From contig JAERSO010000036.1 in assembly GCA_016845585.1 (NCBI GenBank), positions 55,512 to 119,511 of the forward strand: a stretch of 64,000 nucleotides of DNA, read 5' to 3'. Both the position numbers and the translations under genes were made by a program. This stretch comes from Acidimicrobiaceae bacterium. GTDB taxonomy: Bacteria > Actinomycetota > Acidimicrobiia > Acidimicrobiales > Aldehydirespiratoraceae. Each line of letters opens with the position of its first letter. Position 1 is the first letter of the stretch. Below the pieces are notes generated by a model. It worked only from the letters and a program-made list of their open reading frames with translations. It was not told the origin of the DNA and made no database searches. Positions 26,795-35,044 of this stretch are shown here, piece by piece.

Positions 26795-27709
26795 ATGACA
26801 TCGTCTTCTGTGACACTCATCGGTCCCGGCTCGATCGGTGGTGCACTGGCTGCGGGGCTGGTGGAGGCCGGTCACATGCCGACCATCGTCGTGCGAACGC
26901 CCTTCGACCGGCTCCAGGTCGAATGGCCGGACGGCTCCGTGAATGTCGACGTGGCTTGCGTGGCCGACGCCGATGACCTGGATCCGGCCGACATCGTGAT
27001 CGTCGCCACGAAGGCGACCCAGAACGACGCCATCGCGGCTCACGTCCGCGCCGCGACCGGGCCGGGGTCGATTCTCATCGTCGCTCAGAACGGCATCGAT
27101 CTGGTCGACCGCTTCGCCGGTGTGGTCGCCCAGGACGTCCACATCCTTCCCGCCGTCGTCATGTTGCCGGCCAGCCGCACGGGCCCCGGGCAGATCAAGG
27201 TCGGTGGGATGTCGCGGCTCATCGTCCCCGCCGGCGAGGCGGCCGATGCCATGGCAGCCGTCTTCGACGGATCATTCGTCGAGATCGAGGCGACGGAGGA
27301 TTGGCTCTCGAGCGCGTGGTTCAAGTTGATCATCAACGCGGCATCAGGGGGGATCGGCGTCCTGATCCGCCGGGGTACGGAGGCCTACACCGATCCCGAT
27401 GTCCAGGCGCTCCTTCAGACGTTGATGGAAGAGGTTGCCGAAGTCGGCCGCGCGGAGGGCGCCACGATCGAGGAGGACCTGCCCTCCCGGCTGGTGCGCA
27501 ACATGGCCGGCAACGCCGGCAGCCACATGGCGTCGATCGTCGTCGATCGGATCAACGGCGTCCCCACCGAGTGGCGCGAGCGAAATGAGGTTGTCGTGCG
27601 CGTCGCCGAGAAGCACGGCATCGACGTGCCGCTCAATCGAGCGGTTACGACGTTGATCCGGATGGGCGAGCCCGCAGAGGGATTTCTGACCGAAGTGGCA
27701 CCGTACTGA
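26795..27709 (+). CDS. panE: 2-dehydropantoate 2-reductase family protein
   Basis: 304-residue ketopantoate reductase-like enzyme, which would use NADPH to reduce 2-dehydropantoate to pantoate in CoA synthesis. It has the Rossmann start VTLIGPGSIGGALAAGL, VIVATKATQN, AQNGIDLVD, the catalytic lysine in SSAWFKLIINAA and the C-terminal SHMASIVVDRINGVPTEWR. AAGGA at 26783-26787 supports ATG 26795. Paralogues with other substrates are common, so the exact substrate is uncertain. Confidence 0.82.
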   Translation: MTSSSVTLIGPGSIGGALAAGLVEAGHMPTIVVRTPFDRLQVEWPDGSVNVDVACVADADDLDPADIVIVATKATQNDAIAAHVRAATGPGSILIVAQNGIDLVDRFAGVVAQDVHILPAVVMLPASRTGPGQIKVGGMSRLIVPAGEAADAMAAVFDGSFVEIEATEDWLSSAWFKLIINAASGGIGVLIRRGTEAYTDPDVQALLQTLMEEVAEVGRAEGATIEEDLPSRLVRNMAGNAGSHMASIVVDRINGVPTEWRERNEVVVRVAEKHGIDVPLNRAVTTLIRMGEPAEGFLTEVAPY

Positions 27710-27730
27710 TCTGAGTGCGAGTTTCAGACG

Positions 27731-28214
27731 ATGACAGAGCTGGACACGCCCGCCGTGGGCGAAACCGACGACCACGGGCATGCAGCTGATGCTGATCGCG
27801 GCAGCGCTCTTCGGCGCCGGACATCTGACGAGCATGTTCGTCGAGCACCACGCTCGAGAACGAACTCGAGGTCTTTCGCGTCATCGCTCGGGCCGACGAT
27901 GACCCGCAGGGATCGCCGGCGGCCTCTTCGAGAGCGATCCCGGCCATCTCGACGCTGAAGGCATGGCAACCCGCTTGGCTGGTGCGATGAGGCGGGGAGC
28001 CCTGGCTCGGCCTGACGGTGACACGCCGAAGTCCTTCCTCACCATCGACTGGTTCGAGTAGGTCGACTTGCCGGTCGAAGAGATCCAGCGTCGGTTTCTG
28101 CTTCCACCCAAGTCGCCGAAGGCAATTGACGCCGGGTCCGTTGGTCGGTGGGACCCTGCCGGCATCTCGGAATTCCAGAAGGCCGCCGGAGAGGCGGCAC
28201 GCCGCACCGCGTGA
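27731..28214 (+). pseudogene. Multiply interrupted gene remnant between panE and a DinB gene
   Basis: This 0.5-kb stretch has no intact gene but protein-like pieces in different frames. A hydrophobic segment MQLMLIAAALFGAGHLTS starts at 27780; LENELEVFRVIARADD follows in another frame from 27853; then from 27903 a frame reads AGGLFESDPGHLDAEG, PKSFLTIDWFE, TAG (28059-28061), then VDLPVEEIQRRFLLPPKSP and GRWDPAGISEFQKAAG to TGA 28214. The last part reads as one coding region broken by a single TAG. I do not recognise the family. Best explained as a decayed gene. Confidence 0.55.
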
Positions 28215-28246
28215 CCTCCGGCCGTGGCCGTGGGAGGGCTCGGAGC

Positions 28247-28822
28247 ATGGATCACAAGGACGAGCTCGCTCGGTACCTCGCTCAGGCGCGCGACGCGATG
28301 GTGTGGAAGCTCGAAGGTTTGTCTGAGTACGACGCTCGACGTCCGCTGACGGCGACCAGCACGAACCTCCTGGGGATCGTCAAGCACGTGGCGCTCGTGC
28401 AGATCGGCTATCTCGGCCACGTCTTCGACCGTCCGGTCGCCGATCCGTCGGTGCTCGAGGCGATGCACGAGCCGAACGCCGACATGTTCGCGGCTGCGGA
28501 GGAATCCAGATCCGACATCCTCACGCTGTTTCGTCAGTCGAACGAACACGCGGATGCGACGATCTCGGCGCTTCCGCTCGACGGCGCGGGCACAGTGCCG
28601 TGGTGGGGCGAGAACGGGTCGGTCACGCTCCACCTGATCCTGATCCACATGCTCACCGAGATGAACCGCCACCTCGGGCACATGGACATCCTACGCGAGC
28701 AACTCGACGGCGAAGTGGGTCACCGTGAGGGCGTCGACAACATGCCCGACGCTGACCGTGAATGGTGGAGCGCCTACGTCGCGAGCCTCGAAGCGATCGC
28801 CGAGTCCTTCCGCCCGGCCTAG
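28247..28822 (+). CDS. DinB family protein (DUF664-like)
   Basis: 191-residue DinB-type four-helix protein. It has the family pattern: LEGLSEYDARRPLTATSTNLLGIVKHVALVQIGYL with the first metal histidine, the second region LIHMLTEMNRHLGHMDILREQLDG with two histidines, and a C-terminal aromatic PDADREWWSAY. Closest in type to mycothiol-dependent DinB proteins that carry the DUF664 label. It ends 4 nt into the oppositely oriented antiporter gene. Confidence 0.8.
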   Translation: MDHKDELARYLAQARDAMVWKLEGLSEYDARRPLTATSTNLLGIVKHVALVQIGYLGHVFDRPVADPSVLEAMHEPNADMFAAAEESRSDILTLFRQSNEHADATISALPLDGAGTVPWWGENGSVTLHLILIHMLTEMNRHLGHMDILREQLDGEVGHREGVDNMPDADREWWSAYVASLEAIAESFRPA

Positions 28823-29786
28823 GACGGCCGGAGCCTTTGATCCGCCCTTCGGCGGAGCGTGATGGTGTCCGAGAACTGGTAGAGGACGGCGCCGGCGAGG
28901 GCGAGAATGATGACGTAGGTGGCTGCGAGGGCACCGAGGTCGGGTTCGCGGGTAACGCCGAGTTCGGCGATGACGATCGAGAATTCCCCGCGCGCGACGA
29001 GGGCGGCTCCAGCCCGTACCCGGCCGGGTGTGCCGATTCCGGCTCTTCGGGCTGCGATCCATCCGGTGGCGAGTTTGGTGGTGGTCGTGGCCACGGCGAG
29101 GATCACCGCGGCGACGGCGACGTCGGCGATCAGCTGGGGTCGACTTGAAGGCCGAAGAAGACGAAGAAGACGGCTGCGAAGAGATTGCGAAGCGGAAGCA
29201 GCAGTCCGCGGGCGTGAGAGACGATCTCGCCCGAGAGGGCGACGCCGACGACGAAGGCACCCACGGCGGTCGAGAGATTGAGCCGTTCAGCGATGCCGGC
29301 GACAAGAAGCGTGATGCCGAGCACGCTCAGCACGACCGGGGTCTCGTGGTTGCCGATCCGATCGAGATCGGCGACGAGCTTCGCGACGATGCCCGACGAT
29401 GAGATGTACGTCACGCCACCCAACAGGATCGCAACGATCGGGTCGAACCCGAGCACGAGGCCGACTACGACTCCAGGCGTGAAGTTGAGGGTGAGGTCGA
29501 TGAGTCCGGCCAGTGTTGATCGGCGCACGTTGACGATCAGCCCGCGGGCCGAGAACTCGAGGCCGAGCATCAGCAGCATCAAGATGACGCCGATCTCCGC
29601 TCCGATCTCGATGAAGTCCGCCGAGGCCGGCAACTCGACGAGGCCGCCCTCGCCGAACGCAAGTCCGGCCAGCAAATACATGGGCAGCGCCGGCATCCCG
29701 ATTCTTCGCGCGAGGCGCGCGACCACGGCCAAGCCGAGCACCACTGCCCCGAATTCGATCAAGAGGAGGTCGGATTCAGTGCTCAC
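28819..29786 (-). pseudogene. CPA2 cation:proton antiporter, frameshifted
   Basis: KefB/KhtU-like monovalent cation:proton antiporter. The main frame (29786 to 29130, 218 residues) supplies about seven membrane helices, including YLLAGLAFGEGG, GVILMLLMLGLEFS and SSSGIVAKLV; it stops at FFGLQVDPS. The continuation QLIADVAVAAVILAVATTTTK, ARGEFSIVIAELG and the final helix lies in the next frame down to 28819. One C missing from a C-run near 29133 explains the shift. The protein would otherwise be about 320 residues. It is paired with a TrkA-C-like regulatory gene by a 4-nt overlap. Confidence 0.75.
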
Positions 29787-30289
29787 TCGTCGGTTGCTGG
29801 GGAAGAGAGCAACACGGTGGCGGCTTCGACGGCGGCCGGTACACCGACGACCACTGCCATGCCGCCCGGTTCGAGACGCTCGGCTCCACCCGGGACCGGT
29901 GTCGAGCCGGAGTCGGCAACCAGCGCCACCACGCCAGCGCCGGTTCGCGTCCTCAGGGATGCCTCAGCGAGGCTGAGCCCAGCGAGTGACGATCTCGGGT
30001 CGATCTTGATCCACGAGATCATGAGGTCTTCCACACGGTGCAGGGCGCCGTCGAGGCGCTCGAGAACCCGGCTACCGCCCAGCAATCCGCCGAGTGTGTG
30101 CCCCTCGTCCGCGCTGAGCTCGACGCTCTCGCGCGCACGCGCGGGGTCTTGGTCGTCGTAGATCGCCAGATCGCGGCGGCCGGTCTGATGAACGACCACG
30201 CCGACCATGCGGCGTGCCTCGGTCTCGAAGTCGAAGCGAAACCCGACACCAGGGAGCTCCGTTTCCGTCACGTCCCTCATCGTCTCCAC
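29783..30289 (-). CDS. TrkA-C domain regulatory subunit of cation:proton antiporter (KhtT-like)
   Basis: 168-residue cytosolic partner that would gate the adjacent antiporter. The N-terminal half (ELPGVGFRFDFETEARRMVGVVVHQTGRRDLAIYD) matches the KhtT N-terminal domain, and the C-terminal half (GLSLAEASLRTRTGAGVVALV, ERLEPGGMAVVVGVP) is a TrkA-C/RCK-C ligand domain. It overlaps the antiporter gene by 4 nt. Start at ATG 30289, or ATG 30280 three codons in. Divergent from tgt. Confidence 0.83.
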   Translation of the reverse strand: METMRDVTETELPGVGFRFDFETEARRMVGVVVHQTGRRDLAIYDDQDPARARESVELSADEGHTLGGLLGGSRVLERLDGALHRVEDLMISWIKIDPRSSLAGLSLAEASLRTRTGAGVVALVADSGSTPVPGGAERLEPGGMAVVVGVPAAVEAATVLLSSPATDE

Positions 30290-30389
30290 TCCTCCCCGTG
30301 ACCATTGAGATCACCCCACCGTCATTGCCGGTTCCGGACGTGGCTTGCCAGGCCACGGAGGTCGGGCGCGGGGGACGCCTCCGGAGTCG

Positions 30390-30395
30390 TAGCCT
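30390..30395 (+). promoter_or_regulatory. Putative -10 box for leaderless tgt
   Basis: TAGCCT ends 8 nt before the tgt GTG, with no Shine-Dalgarno. It would start the tgt-yajC-secDF transcript. Confidence 0.5.
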
Positions 30396-30403
30396 GCGTT
30401 TCT

Positions 30404-31519
30404 GTGAAAGCGACCTTCACTGAGACCGCCCGTGATGGGGCTGCGCGTTGTGGGACTGTCACGACGCCGCGAGGCGCGTTCTCGACCCCGCGGTTCATGC
30501 CGGTGGGCACACGCGGGGCGATCATCCACTTGTCGTCCAAGGACATGGAGGACCTCGGGGCCGAGGTCATTCTCGCCAACACGTATCACCTGATGCTTCG
30601 GCCAGGCGCCGACGTGATCGAGCAGCTCGGTCACATCCACGGGTTCGCCGACTGGCACGGGCATGTGCTCACCGACAGCGGCGGCTACCAGATCTTCTCG
30701 CTGAACCCGAAGATCACCGACGAGGGCGCCACGTTCAAGTCGACGTACGACGGCAGCATGCACCTGCTCACGCCGGAGAAGGCGGTCGAGGTCCAGGCCA
30801 AGATCGGCGCCGACATCCAGATGGTGCTCGACGTGTGCCCGTCGTCGATCGCTGATCGTTCGATCCTGCGTGATGCCGTCGCCCGCACAGCGTTGTGGGC
30901 CGGTCGGGGTCGCCGGGCCTTCCTCGACCACCCCGATGCCGCCGAGCGTCAATGCCAGTTCGGGATCGTCCAGGGCGGCACCGACGAGGCACTTCGGGTC
31001 GAGTCCGCCCAGCAGATCCTCGACGTCGGGTTCGACGGCTACGCCATCGGTGGACTGTCAGTGGGGGAGGACCGTGACGAGATGCTCCACGGCCTCGATG
31101 CGTGCATGGACATGTTCCCGCTGGATCAGCCTCGGTACTTCATGGGTCTCGGCGACCCGATCGGCATCGTGGAGAGCGTGGCCCGCGGCGTCGATATGTT
31201 CGATTGCGTGCTGCCCACCCGCCTGGCCCGTCATGGCACGATCCTCACCGACGGTGGGCGCTACAACCTGACCCGAGCCGAGTTCGCGACATCGGACGAA
31301 CCGCTCGATCCCGAGTGGCCCGGCTCGCCTGCGGCGCGCTGGTCGAAGGGTTACCTGCGCCACCTTCTCCAGACGAAGGAACCGACTGCGCCTCGCATCA
31401 TCACGTTGCACAATGTGGCCTGGTTGCTCCGGTTCATGGACCAGATGGCCGAAGCGATCCGCGAGGGAACGTTCGAGACGTTTCGTGCCGGGGTTCACGA
31501 GGTCTGGTCGGGCCGGTAG
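30404..31519 (+). CDS. tgt: tRNA-guanine transglycosylase Tgt lacking the zinc cysteines
   Basis: 371-residue enzyme that exchanges guanine for preQ1 at position 34 of GUN-anticodon tRNAs. Catalytic features are present: the base-site TDSGGYQIFSL with nucleophile/acid aspartates, GIVQGG, DGYAIGGLSVGE and MFDCVLPTRLARHG. The C-terminal zinc site is not: where bacterial Tgt has DPEC-x-C-x2-C, this one reads DPEWPGSPAARW (Trp305, Gly307, Ala310), while the His of TLHNV stays. Homology begins at GTG 30404. The product is probably still Tgt, perhaps stabilised without zinc; altered activity cannot be ruled out. Confidence 0.92.
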   Translation: MKATFTETARDGAARCGTVTTPRGAFSTPRFMPVGTRGAIIHLSSKDMEDLGAEVILANTYHLMLRPGADVIEQLGHIHGFADWHGHVLTDSGGYQIFSLNPKITDEGATFKSTYDGSMHLLTPEKAVEVQAKIGADIQMVLDVCPSSIADRSILRDAVARTALWAGRGRRAFLDHPDAAERQCQFGIVQGGTDEALRVESAQQILDVGFDGYAIGGLSVGEDRDEMLHGLDACMDMFPLDQPRYFMGLGDPIGIVESVARGVDMFDCVLPTRLARHGTILTDGGRYNLTRAEFATSDEPLDPEWPGSPAARWSKGYLRHLLQTKEPTAPRIITLHNVAWLLRFMDQMAEAIREGTFETFRAGVHEVWSGR

Positions 31520-31563
31520 CCTCAACCTTCGGTTTCACACCTCGATCGCAGAACGGCCGTCCC

Positions 31564-31902
31564 ATGCAGGTTGTAGTCCTATTCGTGATGCTCGGAGCGC
31601 TCTACGCGTTCATGATCGTTCCCCAGCAGAAGAAGATGAAGGCCCACCAGGCCCTGCTGCGTTCACTGGAGGAGGGCGATGTCGTCGTCACCAGCTCCGG
31701 GATCGTCGGCGCGGTCGCTGAGGTCGAGGAGGCCTTCGTCTGGCTCGAGGTCGCTCCCGAGGTCGAGCTCAAGTTGATGAAGTCCGCCGTCACGGAACGT
31801 CTCGAGGACGCCGACAACAGCGATGACGCGGACGGCGATGCCGATGAGGACGATGGCGACGACACCGATGACGAACTCGTCGACGTCGAAGACGATTCCT
31901 GA
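31564..31902 (+). CDS. yajC: Sec translocase accessory subunit YajC
   Basis: 112-residue single-span membrane protein. A hydrophobic segment (FVMLGALYAFMIV) is followed by the family motif PQQKKMKAHQALLRSLEEGD and VVTSSGIVG, then an extended Asp/Glu tail of about 35 residues that is common in actinobacterial versions. Associates with SecDF; it lies between tgt and secD as in many bacteria. Confidence 0.93.
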   Translation: MQVVVLFVMLGALYAFMIVPQQKKMKAHQALLRSLEEGDVVVTSSGIVGAVAEVEEAFVWLEVAPEVELKLMKSAVTERLEDADNSDDADGDADEDDGDDTDDELVDVEDDS

Positions 31903-31911
31903 ACCCGCCCG

Positions 31912-33405
31912 ATGCGTCGCCAAATCACCTATGTCGTGTTGATTGTGCTCGTCGCGATCGGCGGGATCGTCTACACCCTCGCGGCGGGGAACGAGCCGTT
32001 CCTCGGCCTCGATCTCCAGGGCGGCGCGAGCGTGGTGCTCGAACCGGTCGACCCAACCGATGGCTCTGAGATCACCGACGAGACCCTCGATCAGGCGGTG
32101 GAGATCATCCGCAATCGCGTCGACGGCCTCGGGGTGAGAGAACCGGAGGTCACCCGCCAAGGCGAGACGATTCTCGTTCAGATCCCGGGGGTCGAGGACG
32201 AAGCGCGTGCCATCGACCTCGTCGGCCAGACGGCCGAGCTTCGATTCCGGCCCGTCCTGGCCGACGGCACATTCGACACGACGTTCACCGAGTCGGACCT
32301 CGCGTCCTGCCCCAATGCCGCGGAACTGCTCTCCGCTGCCCCCACGCCCGACGCCGCCGCCGACGAGTGCATGATCGGCACCGACACGCGTGACGCGGGC
32401 CGCACCTACCTGCTCGCTCCCGCACCTGAGTTGCTGTCGCAGAGCGGCGATGGGGTGGATCGTCTCAACGGCGAGGCGCTCGAGACCGCATCGGCTCGTT
32501 TCCAGGTCCCCGAGTGGACTGTCAGCATCGTCTTCCGTTCCGGCTCGCCGGGCATCGACGACTTCAACAACCTCGCCGCGATGTGCTCGACGGGTGCGGC
32601 CTCGTGCCCACCCACCGGCATCGATTCGAACACCGGCCGGCCGGTCGGCCGCCTGGCCATCGAGATCGATGGTGTTGTCGAGAGCGCCCCGAGTGTGGGT
32701 GTGGCGAACTTCAATCGTGATCAGATCGTCATCTCCGGCGGCAACATGCAGGAGGAGGAGGCGAAGGATCTCGCGCTGGTGCTGCGTTTCGGCGCCCTTC
32801 CGCTCGAACTGATCCCGCAGGAGAGCCGTATCGTCTCGTCCACCCTCGGCGAGGATGCCCTCGACTCCGGCATCATCGCCGGCGTCATCGGCTTGGTGCT
32901 CGTCTCGCTCTATCTGGTCGCCTACTACCGACTCCTCGGCATCGTGGCGATTCTGAGCCTTGGCATCTCGGGAGCTCTGCTCTGGACGATGATCGCCTGG
33001 TTGGGCGAGACCCAGGGCCTCGCGCTGACATTGGCCGGTGTGACCGGTCTCATCGTCTCCATCGGCGTCTCCGTCGACTCGAACGTCGTCTACTTCGAAC
33101 ACCTCAAAGAAGACGTGCGCAACGAGCGCAGCCTCAGATCAGCGGTCGAGCGTGCCTTTCCCATCGCCTACTCCACCATCGTGAAGGCCGATGTGGCGAG
33201 CCTCATCGCCGCAGTCGTCCTCTACTTCCTCACCGTCGGGCAGGTGAAGGGCTTCGCTCTCTTCCTCGGCTTGGCCACCGTGCTCGACCTGGTCGCCACC
33301 TACTTCTTCATGGGACCCGCCATTCGCTGGCTCGCATCCCGCGAAGGCGTGGAGGAGAAGCCGGCTCGCTTCGGCATCCCCACCCCGGCGGAGGTGACGT
33401 CATGA
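31912..33405 (+). CDS. secD: Protein translocase subunit SecD
   Basis: Proton-driven RND-type motor subunit of 497 residues that helps pull secreted proteins through SecYEG. It has an N-terminal membrane helix, the motif FLGLDLQGGASVVLE, a large P1 extracytoplasmic domain with IRNRVDGLGVREPEV, and five C-terminal helices containing GIIAGVIGLVLVSLY and VTGLIVSIGVSVDSNV. The end overlaps secF by 4 nt. Confidence 0.96.
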   Translation: MRRQITYVVLIVLVAIGGIVYTLAAGNEPFLGLDLQGGASVVLEPVDPTDGSEITDETLDQAVEIIRNRVDGLGVREPEVTRQGETILVQIPGVEDEARAIDLVGQTAELRFRPVLADGTFDTTFTESDLASCPNAAELLSAAPTPDAAADECMIGTDTRDAGRTYLLAPAPELLSQSGDGVDRLNGEALETASARFQVPEWTVSIVFRSGSPGIDDFNNLAAMCSTGAASCPPTGIDSNTGRPVGRLAIEIDGVVESAPSVGVANFNRDQIVISGGNMQEEEAKDLALVLRFGALPLELIPQESRIVSSTLGEDALDSGIIAGVIGLVLVSLYLVAYYRLLGIVAILSLGISGALLWTMIAWLGETQGLALTLAGVTGLIVSIGVSVDSNVVYFEHLKEDVRNERSLRSAVERAFPIAYSTIVKADVASLIAAVVLYFLTVGQVKGFALFLGLATVLDLVATYFFMGPAIRWLASREGVEEKPARFGIPTPAEVTS

Positions 33406-34487
33406 ACTCGCTTCGCAAGCTCTACTTCGGTCAGCATCACTTCGACTTCCCGCTCATGTGGCGCAAAGCGCTCGTGGGTTCTGCTGCCTTGGTGCTCGTC
33501 AGCCTCGGCGCCCTGCTCGTCGGCGGTCTCAATCTCGGCATCGAGTTCGAGGGTGGCACCTCCTGGGAGGTCAACGCGCCCGACAAGTCGGTTGCCGATG
33601 CACGTGACGCGCTGTCCGGCACCGGCGCCGCGGCCGGCAAGATCCAGACCGTCGGCGGCACCGCAATCCGCGTCCGCGCCGATCTCGAGGATCAGGCCTC
33701 GATCGACGAGGTCACCGATTCACTCCGGGACTTCGCCGGTGTCGAGGAAGGTGACGTCAGCGTCACCACCGTCGGCCCGTCCTGGGGTGACCAGATCACC
33801 AGCAAGGCCCGCAACGCACTCGTCTGGTTCTTCATCATCGTGGCGGCGTACATCGCCATCCGCCTGGAATGGAAGATGGCGGTCGGTGCTCTGGTCGCCG
33901 TCGCGCACGACATCGTCATCTCGGTCGGTGTCTACGCCGTGTTCCGGTTCGAGGTCACCCCGGCCACCGTCATCGCGTTCCTCACGATCATGGGCTACTC
34001 GTTGTACGACACCATCGTCGTGTACGACAAGGTTCGCGACGTCGCGGGGCGTCTCGGCACCACGGGTCGCTACACGTACACCGAGATGATGAACCAGTCG
34101 CTCAACCAGGTGTTGATGCGGTCCATCAACACATCGATCACGTCGGTTCTGCCCGTGCTCTCGATGCTGGTCATCGGCTCGTTCTTCCTCGGGGCGCTCA
34201 CCTTGCAGGAGTTCGCCATCGCCTTGTTGATCGGCATCCTGGTCGGCACCTACTCATCCATCTTCGTCGCATCCTCGGTCGTCGCCTACATGAAAGAGCG
34301 AGAGGCCGATCACGCCGCCGTTGCCAAGAAGGTCACGGCCCGATCCGGTGGCGGCACCGGCACGCGGGTGGTCGCGCAGGAAGACGTGGCCCTGGGCGGG
34401 GTGCCGGGCCGCCCGAAGCGTGCCACCGCTGATCGTCCGACACCGGCGGGTGCACCGCCTCGTCCTCGCAAGAAAAAGAAGAAGTAG
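33402..34487 (+). CDS. secF: Protein translocase subunit SecF
   Basis: Partner of SecD, 361 residues. Features are the first helix, LNLGIEFEGGTSWEV, the extracytoplasmic P4 domain, helices with FLTIMGYSLYDTIVVYDKVRD and LMRSINTSITSVLPVL, and a positively charged C-terminal tail ending in KKKKK. Starts in an ATGA overlap with secD. Confidence 0.96.
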   Translation: MNSLRKLYFGQHHFDFPLMWRKALVGSAALVLVSLGALLVGGLNLGIEFEGGTSWEVNAPDKSVADARDALSGTGAAAGKIQTVGGTAIRVRADLEDQASIDEVTDSLRDFAGVEEGDVSVTTVGPSWGDQITSKARNALVWFFIIVAAYIAIRLEWKMAVGALVAVAHDIVISVGVYAVFRFEVTPATVIAFLTIMGYSLYDTIVVYDKVRDVAGRLGTTGRYTYTEMMNQSLNQVLMRSINTSITSVLPVLSMLVIGSFFLGALTLQEFAIALLIGILVGTYSSIFVASSVVAYMKEREADHAAVAKKVTARSGGGTGTRVVAQEDVALGGVPGRPKRATADRPTPAGAPPRPRKKKKK

Positions 34488-34495
34488 CGGCGAGG

Positions 34496-34501
34496 TACGG
34501 T
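34496..34501 (+). promoter_or_regulatory. Putative -10 box for apt
   Basis: TACGGT ends 6 nt before ATG 34508 and lies right after secF, suggesting an extra leaderless start for apt-rsh. Confidence 0.4.
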
Positions 34502-34507
34502 GGGGTG

Positions 34508-35044
34508 ATGGCTGCGTCCGCGATCGACACCATCACCGGCCTGATTCGCGACATCCCCGACTTTCCAGAGCCCGGGATCGTCTTCAAGGACATCACGCCC
34601 CTGCTCGGTGATCCGACGGGCCTGGCGATCACCGTGGACGCGCTCGCGTCGCCGTGGGCCGATCTCGGAATCGAGGCGGTCATCGGAATCGAGGCTCGCG
34701 GCTTCATCCTCGGTGCACCCGTCGCATTGGCGCTTGGGGCAGGATTCGTACCGATGCGCAAAGCCGGCAAGCTTCCCGCCCCCACGACCTCGGCGACCTA
34801 CGGGCTCGAGTACGGTGTCGACACGATCGAGATGCACCTCGACGCGATCGGCTCCGGCACCCGCACGCTGGTGATCGACGACGTCCTGGCCACCGGTGGC
34901 ACCGCTGCTGCGGCTGCGTCACTGGTCGGGGAGGTCGGTGGCGAACTCGTCGGGTACGGCTTCCTGATCGAACTCGAGTTCCTGTCCGGTCGTCGGAAGA
35001 TCGACGAACACCGGATCGAGACCGTGATGACGGTGAGCGGCTGA
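34508..35044 (+). CDS. apt: Adenine phosphoribosyltransferase
   Basis: Purine-salvage enzyme of 178 residues, adenine plus PRPP to AMP. It contains FPEPGIVFKDITPLL, EARGFILGAPVA, FVPMRKAGKLP and the PRPP loop VLVIDDVLATGGT-type sequence VIDDVLATGGTAAA. ATG 34508 fits better than GTG 34505 given the -10 spacing. apt next to rsh is a common actinobacterial arrangement; the stop overlaps the rsh start. Confidence 0.95.
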   Translation: MAASAIDTITGLIRDIPDFPEPGIVFKDITPLLGDPTGLAITVDALASPWADLGIEAVIGIEARGFILGAPVALALGAGFVPMRKAGKLPAPTTSATYGLEYGVDTIEMHLDAIGSGTRTLVIDDVLATGGTAAAAASLVGEVGGELVGYGFLIELEFLSGRRKIDEHRIETVMTVSG

